From: Propionibacteriaceae bacterium
GTDB taxonomy: Bacteria; Actinomycetota; Actinomycetes; Propionibacteriales; Propionibacteriaceae
DNA length: 5,545 bases
Reading direction: 5' to 3'
NCBI GenBank assembly: GCA_031260385.1
Contig: JAIRKB010000235.1
Coordinates: forward strand, 1-5,545
Below, one piece after another: positions 1 through 5,203 of the stretch. A program made the position numbers and the translations under genes. Every line of letters starts with the position of its first letter. Positions within the stretch are counted from its first letter, which is position 1. The notes beneath the pieces were generated by a model. It saw only the letters and a program-made list of their open reading frames with translations, had not been told where the DNA came from and made no database searches.

Positions 1-526
1 ATTTGGTCTCCCGCGCCTAGTCAACTTCAGTTGGCTATTCTTGTTTGCCGTTGGCACCGTGGTGCTGATCTCAAACTTCTTACGCTCCGCCCCCGGTCGG
101 GATCTGATCGCGATTAGGGAGGACGAGATCGCCGCTTCGTCGATCGGCGTTAATGCCGTGAGAGCCAAGACCCTGGCTTTCGTCATCGGCGCCTTCTTTG
201 GGGCGATCGGCGGAGGTTTGTACGCTTCGTACTTCTACGTCATTCGCCCCGACCTTTTCGGCTTCTTGCGCTCAATCGACATTCTGATCGTCGTGGTGCT
301 CGGCGGGCTCGGCTCTTTATCCGGGTCAATTATCGCCGCCATCCTGTTGGCCTTCATCTCGACAGCGCTGCAGAATATCGCGGAGTTGCGGATGGTGGTC
401 TACGGTCTGATTCTGGTGATCGTGATGATCTTCCGTCCCCAAGGCTTACTCGGCGATCGTGAGTTGAGTCTGAGAACCTTCAAAGCCCTAATCCCACGCT
501 GGCCGGGGGTGAGCAAAGATGACTGA
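1..526 (+). CDS. livM: Branched-chain amino acid ABC transporter permease LivM, C-terminal part
   Basis: This is an inner-membrane permease subunit of a LIV/HAAT-type ABC importer; with LivH it would form the channel driven by LivG and LivF. The frame is open from base 2 to the TGA at 524-526, giving 174 residues; the N-terminal half or so lies outside the window (LivM is usually about 300-400 residues or more). Visible family marks are the cytoplasmic coupling loop GRDLIAIREDEIAASSIGVN at residues 32-51, the glycine-rich membrane stretch AFVIGAFFGAIGGGLYA that follows, hydrophobic segments at about 10-26, 56-79, 92-122 and 130-145, and the closing FRPQGLLG at 144-151. The stop lies inside the start of livG (8-nt overlap), so the two are translationally linked. 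An amide or urea transporter permease is a less likely alternative, because the downstream ATPases look like LivG and LivF rather than UrtD and UrtE. Confidence 0.93.
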   Translation, partial: FGLPRLVNFSWLFLFAVGTVVLISNFLRSAPGRDLIAIREDEIAASSIGVNAVRAKTLAFVIGAFFGAIGGGLYASYFYVIRPDLFGFLRSIDILIVVVLGGLGSLSGSIIAAILLAFISTALQNIAELRMVVYGLILVIVMIFRPQGLLGDRELSLRTFKALIPRWPGVSKDD

Positions 527-1307
527 TATCCTCAAGGTTTCCGGCCTAACCCTCCATTTCGGTGGTCTCGCCGCCGTCTCGGAAGTCGACATTAATATCA
601 GTGAAGGTGAGTTGGTTGGTCTGATTGGTCCTAACGGGGCGGGCAAGACCACGATGTTCAACCTGCTGACCGGGGCCTATCGTCCTTCCGCTGGCGGAAT
701 CGAGTTCACCCGCGATGGTTTGGCATTCGAGCTTGGCCGGATGAAACCACACACTATCTGCCGAGCCGGGATTGGCCGGACCTTCCAGAACATCCGCTTG
801 TTCAAGCGTCTGTCGGTGCTCGACAATGTCGTCGCCGCCATGCAGCAACATCATCGGTACGGGCTGGTGGCAGCCTTCCTACACACCCCCAAACAGGGGC
901 GCGCCGATGCCCAGATCCGGGCGGAGGCCATGGAGTTGCTGCGGATCATGCATCTCGACGATAAGGCCGAGGAACTAGCGGAAAACCTTCCCTATGGCGA
1001 ACAGCGTCGTTTAGAGATTGCGCGGGCGCTAGCCACCAAACCGGTGCTCCTGCTCCTCGATGAGCCAGCCGCCGGTATGAATCCCGCCGAAACTGCCCAA
1101 CTGACCGAGTTGATCCGCTGGATTCTCACTGAGTTCAAGCTAACGATTCTGCTGATTGAGCACGACATGTCCCTAGTGATGAACCTTTGCGAACGGATTT
1201 ATGTGCTCGATCATGGTCTGGTGATCGCCAACGGGACACCGCAAGAGATTCAAAATGATCCCCGGGTGATCGAAGCCTATCTCGGGGAGGTGGTAGACGA
1301 TGTTTGA
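519..1307 (+). CDS. livG: Branched-chain amino acid ABC transporter ATP-binding protein LivG
   Basis: This is a cytoplasmic ATPase that powers amino acid import together with LivF; 262 residues, the normal family length. The nucleotide-binding motifs are in order and complete: Walker A GPNGAGKTT (37-45), Q-loop Q90 in RTFQNIRLF, signature LPYGEQRRLEIARAL (157-171), Walker B LLLLDEP with D181 and E182, and H-loop H215 in LLIEHDM. The signature has YGEQ in place of the textbook SGGQ, which is usual for LivG. The C-terminus (IANGTP, then IEAYLGE) is also typical of LivG. The ATG at 519 is preceded by a G-rich ribosome-binding site (about 504-511) inside livM and overlaps the livM stop by 8 nt. 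No missing key residue was seen. Confidence 0.96.
   Translation: MTDILKVSGLTLHFGGLAAVSEVDINISEGELVGLIGPNGAGKTTMFNLLTGAYRPSAGGIEFTRDGLAFELGRMKPHTICRAGIGRTFQNIRLFKRLSVLDNVVAAMQQHHRYGLVAAFLHTPKQGRADAQIRAEAMELLRIMHLDDKAEELAENLPYGEQRRLEIARALATKPVLLLLDEPAAGMNPAETAQLTELIRWILTEFKLTILLIEHDMSLVMNLCERIYVLDHGLVIANGTPQEIQNDPRVIEAYLGEVVDDV
1286..1292 (+). promoter_or_regulatory. Ribosome-binding site of livF
   Basis: GGAGGTG lies inside the 3' end of livG, 7 nt before the ATG at 1300. It fixes the livF start despite the overlap with livG and shows that livF can be loaded independently of read-through coupling. Confidence 0.75.
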
Positions 1308-2004
1308 GATTCGCGACCTGAACGTTCACTTCGGTGGGATCCACGCTCTGCAAGGGGTGTCCTTATATGTCAACGAAGGGGAGATCGTCACCCTGATCGG
1401 CGCCAACGGCGCGGGGAAGTCCACCACCTTGCGAACCGCCTCCGGGCTGAAGAAGCCGACCTCCGGCCAAGTCTTCGTCGATGGTCAGGAGATTACTAAC
1501 CTGCCGACCAGCACGCGGGTAAAGATGGGCTTGTGCCAGGTTCCAGAGGGGCGCCGGGTCTTCCCGCGAATGACTGTGAGTGAGAACCTCGACCTTGGCG
1601 CCTTCCAGCAGCGTGACCGCGCTGGGCAAGCCAATGATCTAGCCGGAGTCTTTCAGCGTTTCCCCGTCCTCGCCCATCGCCGTAAGCAACTAGCGGGCAC
1701 CTTGTCCGGTGGTGAGCAACAGATGTTGGCGATCGGCCGGGCGATGATGGCGCGACCGCGTTTCTTGCTAATGGACGAACCATCAATGGGGCTGTCACCA
1801 CTGTTAGTTCAAGAGATTTTCGATATTATTCTTAGTATCAACGCTGCTGGAACCACGATCCTGCTCGTTGAGCAAAACGCCAACAAAGCGCTGCAGGTGG
1901 CTCACCGAGCGTACGTCATGGAAACGGGGCGGATAGTGATGTCTGGCTCCGCTGCTGAGTTGTCAAAGACTGAGGATATTAGACGTGTCTACCTAGGAGG
2001 TTAG
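1300..2004 (+). CDS. livF: Branched-chain amino acid ABC transporter ATP-binding protein LivF
   Basis: This is the second ATPase of the LIV transporter and pairs with LivG at the cytoplasmic face; 234 residues, standard length. It has Walker A GANGAGKST (34-42), Q80 followed by the LivF-typical VPEGRRVFP, signature LSGGEQQMLAIGRAM (135-149), and Walker B FLLMDEPSMGLSP with D159 and E160. The switch position is glutamine (Q192 in LLVEQNAN) instead of histidine. That looks like a defect but is normal for LivF, including E. coli LivF. The start overlaps the livG stop by 8 nt, with GGAGGTG at 1286-1292, 7 nt before the ATG. The last codons (Tyr-Leu-Gly-Gly) also carry the ribosome-binding site of the next gene. 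Confidence 0.96.
   Translation: MFEIRDLNVHFGGIHALQGVSLYVNEGEIVTLIGANGAGKSTTLRTASGLKKPTSGQVFVDGQEITNLPTSTRVKMGLCQVPEGRRVFPRMTVSENLDLGAFQQRDRAGQANDLAGVFQRFPVLAHRRKQLAGTLSGGEQQMLAIGRAMMARPRFLLMDEPSMGLSPLLVQEIFDIILSINAAGTTILLVEQNANKALQVAHRAYVMETGRIVMSGSAAELSKTEDIRRVYLGG
1995..2000 (+). promoter_or_regulatory. Ribosome-binding site of the CBS-ACT gene
   Basis: A full AGGAGG stands 6 nt before the ATG at 2007. It is embedded in the last codons of livF (the Leu-Gly-Gly codons), so livF and the CBS-ACT gene are almost certainly on one transcript. It is one of the strongest Shine-Dalgarno sequences in the window. Confidence 0.85.
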
Positions 2005-2006
2005 TA

Positions 2007-2645
2007 ATGATCGTCAGAAATCGGATGACCGCTAATCCTTTCACTGTTACACCAGAAAACACCATCCCGGAAGCCCAAGCGATCATGGCGAAACATTCGA
2101 TTCGCGCCCTGCCGGTGGTCCAAGATGGTCGGGTGGTTGGTCTGCTCTCAAAGAGTGACATTGCCGCTGTCTCCCCTTCGCCCGCTACCTCGCTAAGCGC
2201 GGCGGAGATCACCTACCTACTTAAGAAGCTTAAGGTCGCCAAGGCGATGAGCCGCAATCCGATTACGATCGCTCCCGGGGCTCTGCTCGAAGAAGCCGCG
2301 ATCGCGATGCGCGATCACAAGGTTCAGATCCTGCCGGTGGTCGATGGTCATACCCTGGTTGGGGTGATCACCGAATCAGCGATTCTTGATGCCTTTATCG
2401 AGTTACTGGGTTTCCGCGAGCGCGGAACGCGGTTAACGATCGCCGCCGACGATGTCCCGGGTATGCTCGCGAAGTTGGGCCAGGCGGCGGCGCGTCATAA
2501 TGCCAATATCCAGCATGTCGCGGTCTATCGGGGTCAGGATCGTTCGACGGTGGTGGTTGGGGTTAACACTCCCAATACCGATGCCCTAGAAGCCGACCTG
2601 GCCGAGGCCGGCTTTGCGGTTATCACCAAGCTGATCAATCCGTGA
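2007..2645 (+). CDS. CBS-pair and ACT domain protein (AcuB-like), probable sensor linked to the LIV transporter
   Basis: A 212-residue soluble protein. The first CBS motif covers about residues 7-56 (MTANPFTVTPENTI, then ALPVVQDGRVVGLLSKSDI). The second covers about 80-130 (MSRNPITIAPGALLEEAA, then ILPVVDGHTLVGVITESAI). The C-terminal 142-212 has the pattern of an ACT domain (RLTIAADDVPGMLAKLGQAA, ending in GFAVITKLI). CBS pairs commonly bind adenosine nucleotides, and ACT domains commonly bind amino acids. The same domain order is found in AcuB of Bacillus acetoin-utilisation operons. It starts two bases after the livF stop with a strong ribosome-binding site, so it is the last gene of the transporter operon. 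Inference: it senses energy state and branched-chain amino acid level and modulates the transporter or its metabolism. The ligand and partner cannot be read from sequence. Its 3' end overlaps the convergent gene by 11 bp. Confidence 0.9.
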   Translation: MIVRNRMTANPFTVTPENTIPEAQAIMAKHSIRALPVVQDGRVVGLLSKSDIAAVSPSPATSLSAAEITYLLKKLKVAKAMSRNPITIAPGALLEEAAIAMRDHKVQILPVVDGHTLVGVITESAILDAFIELLGFRERGTRLTIAADDVPGMLAKLGQAAARHNANIQHVAVYRGQDRSTVVVGVNTPNTDALEADLAEAGFAVITKLINP

Positions 2646-3702
2646 TTGGGGAATCGAAAGGCCGGAAGCTGGGATGATTCCTGAGCCCGGTTACTCCTTG
2701 GGCGGCGCTGATGGCGGCAACACAGGCCACCAAGACCACCGGACCGGTCACCAGTAAGGGGTTGGCCTTGCCCCGGAACTGGCAGATCAGGCTCAAGGTC
2801 TTTAAGTCGGGGTAGAGCCCCGACATCGTTTTATAGTCGAAGCTCTGCCATTCGTCATCTAGCAGGATGCACAAGCGCTGGTTGGATGCCAGAAGGCGAG
2901 TCTTGGTCCACAGCCGCCACTGCTCCCTGGCCATCGCTTTGGCGGGCCGCTCACTCAAGGCGGCGATCGTCCGGCCACTTTGGACAAACTCTGGTGTCGT
3001 ACGAGTGTCGGTGGTCGCTGTGGTCGAGAAGACCTCCATCCCCAGGTAGCGCGCGTAGGTGATTGGGCCATCGCCGAGAAAGAGCTCGTCGGCGCGGGTG
3101 ACCACTTCCGGGCATTTCGTACGTCCCGGTAGATCTTCACCGGCCAGGATGGCCTGACGCAACTTCGCCGCTCGACGCCAGGCGCGTTGTTTGGCTAGTT
3201 CAACGGTCTGGATCTGGGCTTCTGTCCGGTTGAGGTGCCCTTTGGATCGTTGCCAGTAGCGGTAGGCCGACCAACCGCGGGGGATCGTGATGATAGCGAG
3301 AGCGAGGGCCGTGGTCGCCCAGGCCATGATGACGCCTAGAGCCTCGTAGGACAGCGAGATCCAATGAAAAGAGCGTGGTGAGGAGCGGAGCACGGGTAGG
3401 GCTGAGTAGACCACCACCATCACAAGCAGGTTGAGCGCCAAGGGAACCACCCAAGCCAGGTGGCGGCGCACTCGACTCGGGGAGTTAACTAATCCGGAGG
3501 TTAAGCGATAACCGGTCAAGCTCAAGGTAAAGATCGCGCCGATAGCGAGGCAAACAACCAGGAAGACAATGAGGATTTCCGCGATTTGCGACAAGGTGTC
3601 GGAGTCTAGAGCCCACCGAAAGAGACCAAGCAGAAGACCAACTCCGAGGCAGACTGCCACGATTGTCAATAACGTTCCGGGAATGCTAAGGCGCTGAAGC
3701 AT
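2635..3702 (-). CDS. Membrane protein of unknown function with a large cytosolic region
   Basis: A 355-residue protein that I cannot name. Hydrophobic segments are at about residues 10-28, 38-62, 83-104, 119-140 and 316-334. Between the fourth and fifth lies a basic, probably cytosolic region of about 175 residues. Its second half (AMAREQWRLW at 256-265, LLASNQRLCILL at 270-281, then WQSFDYKTMSGLYPD) has the feel of a PH-like domain. It matches the pattern of an uncharacterised family I recall from actinobacteria, including the closing GP, hydrophobic stretch and NHPSFRPF. The start is placed at the ATG at 3702 because GGAGGGGGG lies just upstream; an in-frame ATG 19 codons further up (3759) lacks such a site and would extend into the divergent promoter region. 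The gene is divergent from the response regulator and convergent with the CBS-ACT gene. No catalytic motif was seen. Confidence 0.82.
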   Translation of the reverse strand: MLQRLSIPGTLLTIVAVCLGVGLLLGLFRWALDSDTLSQIAEILIVFLVVCLAIGAIFTLSLTGYRLTSGLVNSPSRVRRHLAWVVPLALNLLVMVVVYSALPVLRSSPRSFHWISLSYEALGVIMAWATTALALAIITIPRGWSAYRYWQRSKGHLNRTEAQIQTVELAKQRAWRRAAKLRQAILAGEDLPGRTKCPEVVTRADELFLGDGPITYARYLGMEVFSTTATTDTRTTPEFVQSGRTIAALSERPAKAMAREQWRLWTKTRLLASNQRLCILLDDEWQSFDYKTMSGLYPDLKTLSLICQFRGKANPLLVTGPVVLVACVAAISAAQGVTGLRNHPSFRPFDSPITD

Positions 3703-3705
3703 ATT

Positions 3706-3714
3706 CCCCCCTCC
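3706..3714 (-). promoter_or_regulatory. Ribosome-binding site deciding the start of the reverse membrane gene
   Basis: On the reverse strand this reads GGAGGGGGG, with its GGAGG core 7 nt before the ATG at 3702. It favours the shorter 355-residue product over the 374-residue reading that begins at 3759. Confidence 0.8.
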
Positions 3715-3730
3715 ATCGGTAATACTATCT

Positions 3731-3736
3731 ATTTTA
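3731..3736 (-). promoter_or_regulatory. Possible -10 box of the reverse membrane gene
   Basis: The reverse strand reads TAAAAT, five of six matches to TATAAT, about 29 nt before the start codon at 3702. Transcription would begin near 3724 and leave a short leader carrying the GGAGG site. No convincing -35 box is present at the usual spacing. A second weak candidate, TAGTAT, lies at 3722-3727. Confidence 0.35.
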
Positions 3737-3761
3737 CGTGCTATCGCTCCATCCTGCACGA

Positions 3762-3767
3762 TACTCT
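3762..3767 (+). promoter_or_regulatory. Probable -10 box for a leaderless response-regulator transcript
   Basis: TACTCT fits the TAnnnT -10 pattern and lies exactly 6 nt before the ATG at 3774. That spacing places the transcription start on the A of the start codon. No Shine-Dalgarno sequence precedes this ATG, which agrees with leaderless translation as is common in actinobacteria. There is no clear -35 box, so a DNA-binding activator may be needed. The assignment rests on spacing and motif only. Confidence 0.45.
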
Positions 3768-3773
3768 AGTCCT

Positions 3774-4454
3774 ATGACACGGTTGCTATTGGTAGAAGAC
3801 GCCGAGGATGTTCGAGAGACGCTCGCTTTCCTGCTAACCCGTGAAGGTTACGAGGTTGATAAGGCAGTTGACGGCGCCGCCGCCCTGAAAGCCTTCGCCA
3901 AGCATACCCCGGATATCGTCTTACTTGACTTGATGATTCCCAAGGTGTCCGGGATCGAGGTCTTACAGACGATTCGGCTGACTTCTGATGTCCCGATCGT
4001 GATCTTAACCGCCATGGTTGGTGAGTCGGAGGTGGTGGTTGGGCTCGAAGCGGGAGCCGATGACTATGTCACGAAACCCTTCTCCACCCCCGAACTGCTG
4101 GCGCGGCTGCGCTCGCTCTTACGCCGCCACCATTCCACTAAGCCGCCAGAATCGGTGCTCACGGTCAATGGCATCGTCATGGATGTCGAACGTCACCGGG
4201 TCAGTGTCGATGGGGTGAAGGTTGACATGCCACTGCGGGAGTTCGAGTTGCTAGAACTGTTGATGCGCCACGCCGGGCGGGTCTTGACCCGTGGTCAGAT
4301 CATTACCCGGGTCTGGGGTTCCGACTATTTCGGCGATACCAAGACCCTAGACGTTCACGTCCGCCGTTTGCGGGCTAAGATTGAGCCCGCCCCCGACCAA
4401 CCGTGTCGGTTAATTACCGTACGGGGGTTGGGCTATCGACTAGAGGAGGGCTGA
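3774..4454 (+). CDS. OmpR/PhoB-family response regulator, RegX3-like
   Basis: A 226-residue two-component transcription regulator. The receiver domain (about 1-117) has acidic pocket residues E8 and D9, phospho-acceptor D52 in LLDLMIP, T79 and K101 in YVTKPF, so it should be phosphorylatable. A winged-helix DNA-binding domain follows at about 127-224, with PLREFELLELLMRHAGRVLTR (from 153), then RVWGSDYFGDTKTLDVHVRR and the closing TVRGLGYRLEEG. These motifs are very like actinobacterial RegX3, but orthology is not proven. The start is placed at the ATG at 3774, where MTRLLLVEDAED begins the receiver fold; an in-frame upstream start at 3738 would add 12 residues foreign to the family. No histidine kinase is adjacent: the upstream gene is divergent, and the downstream gene is a membrane protein whose start overlaps the stop codon by one base. 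Confidence 0.93.
   Translation: MTRLLLVEDAEDVRETLAFLLTREGYEVDKAVDGAAALKAFAKHTPDIVLLDLMIPKVSGIEVLQTIRLTSDVPIVILTAMVGESEVVVGLEAGADDYVTKPFSTPELLARLRSLLRRHHSTKPPESVLTVNGIVMDVERHRVSVDGVKVDMPLREFELLELLMRHAGRVLTRGQIITRVWGSDYFGDTKTLDVHVRRLRAKIEPAPDQPCRLITVRGLGYRLEEG
4444..4450 (+). promoter_or_regulatory. Ribosome-binding site of the YwaF-like gene
   Basis: AGGAGGG lies in the last codons of the response regulator, 3 nt before the ATG at 4454. The spacing is shorter than ideal, but together with the TGATG stop/start overlap it fixes this start and suggests re-initiation by ribosomes finishing the regulator. Confidence 0.7.
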
Positions 4455-5203
4455 TGACTGAGCAGTGGTTCAACCATTTTTGGACGGCGCCGGGTAGCAC
4501 GCCGGAAGCACTCGCTTTTGGGCTGTTTTCCTGGACCCACTTGACTACCCTAATCGTCTTGGGGATTATTACCGCCGCTATCGTGGTCACCTATTGTCGC
4601 ATCAAACCCGAACGGCGTCGGGCGATGCGCTTGGCCTTGGGGATTGCGATGCTGATCTCTGAGGGGTTTCGCCAGTTCTCTTTCCTGATCTTGGGGATCT
4701 ACCGCCCGGAAATCCTGCCGCTCCACCTCTGTGCGATCGCAACCTTCTGTGTCATCATCGATTCAGTGAAACCGTCCGGGTGGACCCGAGAGTTCCTCTA
4801 CGCGGCGGGAACCTGGGGACCGATCTGTGCGTTAATCTTCGCTGATTGGGCCAACCAACCGATCTTCAATATCTTCACCTGGCAATCCTTCTTAACTCAC
4901 GCCTTGATCTTGTCTTATCCCCTAATGCTCGTCATCAGTGGCGATTATCGTCCCAATGGGCGTCAGCTGTGGAAAGCCGGGGTGATTGTCCTTGGGGCTG
5001 TCGTCGTGTCTTGGATCGTCAACACGATCTACAACACTAACTTCTGGTTCTTAAATGTCGGATCACCTGGTTCACCCCTAGAACCGATCCAAACCCTGAC
5101 CGGGGCCCTTTACCTTCCCGTACTAGTGGTAATCCTCGGGATCATTTGGACGTTGCTGTATCTTCCATGGCGGCGAAAGCCTTCTGCCAACTCTGTCCTG
5201 TGA
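4454..5203 (+). CDS. YwaF/TMEM164-like integral membrane protein (TIGR02206 type)
   Basis: A 249-residue, largely hydrophobic protein with about six to seven membrane segments (about 25-46, 60-82, 88-104, 116-131, 146-161, 175-193 and 220-238). The LPLHLC motif at 88-93, a histidine in a later segment (H149 in SFLTHALI) and NTIYNTNFWFLN at 190-201 are characteristic of the YwaF/TIGR02206 group. That group has been linked to human TMEM164, an acyltransferase in ether-lipid metabolism. The bacterial function is not established, so lipid acyl transfer is only a suggestion. The ATG at 4454 is chosen because it overlaps the regulator stop (TGATG) and follows AGGAGGG at 4444-4450; an in-frame reading from 4403 would run 17 residues into the regulator gene. 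The overlap indicates co-transcription and coupled translation with the regulator. The last 62 bp overlap the convergent gene. Confidence 0.83.
   Translation: MTEQWFNHFWTAPGSTPEALAFGLFSWTHLTTLIVLGIITAAIVVTYCRIKPERRRAMRLALGIAMLISEGFRQFSFLILGIYRPEILPLHLCAIATFCVIIDSVKPSGWTREFLYAAGTWGPICALIFADWANQPIFNIFTWQSFLTHALILSYPLMLVISGDYRPNGRQLWKAGVIVLGAVVVSWIVNTIYNTNFWFLNVGSPGSPLEPIQTLTGALYLPVLVVILGIIWTLLYLPWRRKPSANSVL

Larger units (their letters stand above)
3703..3773. other. Divergent promoter region between the membrane protein and the response regulator
   Basis: This 71-bp spacer is the only non-coding stretch of any size in the window. It holds the reverse-gene ribosome-binding site, a candidate -10 box in each direction, and a short inverted pair TATCG (3742-3746) and CGATA (3759-3763) separated by 12 nt. 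It is AT-richer than the flanking genes. OmpR-family regulators usually bind direct repeats, so the inverted pair is not a strong operator candidate; CTATC occurs twice (3725-3729 and 3741-3745) as a weak direct-repeat candidate. Confidence 0.5.

Noticed and set aside
546..854. Reverse-strand open frame inside livG, and similar frames opposite livF
   Set aside because: The encoded peptides have no recognisable domain or family pattern and lie opposite well-conserved ABC motifs, so they are shadow frames.
990..1035. Degenerate ABC signature YGEQ in LivG
   Set aside because: LivG proteins usually carry this variant (E. coli has YGQQ), so it is not a sign of decay.
1858..1890. Glutamine in place of the H-loop histidine in LivF (Q192), a possible dead ATPase
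   Set aside because: Glutamine at this position is normal for LivF, including E. coli LivF, so it is not a lesion.
2590..2616. Rho-independent terminator for the liv operon
   Set aside because: The hairpin has an internal mismatch, only three T residues follow it, and it lies before the stop codon of the CBS-ACT gene, so it would cut off that gene's own message.
2636..2648. CAATC-CGT-GATTG hairpin at the convergent junction
   Set aside because: It is a five-pair stem with a three-base loop and no T-run, too weak to be called a terminator.
3738..3773. Upstream in-frame start for the response regulator
   Set aside because: The extra 12 residues precede the beta-strand that opens the receiver domain and would overlap the promoter elements; no ribosome-binding site supports it.
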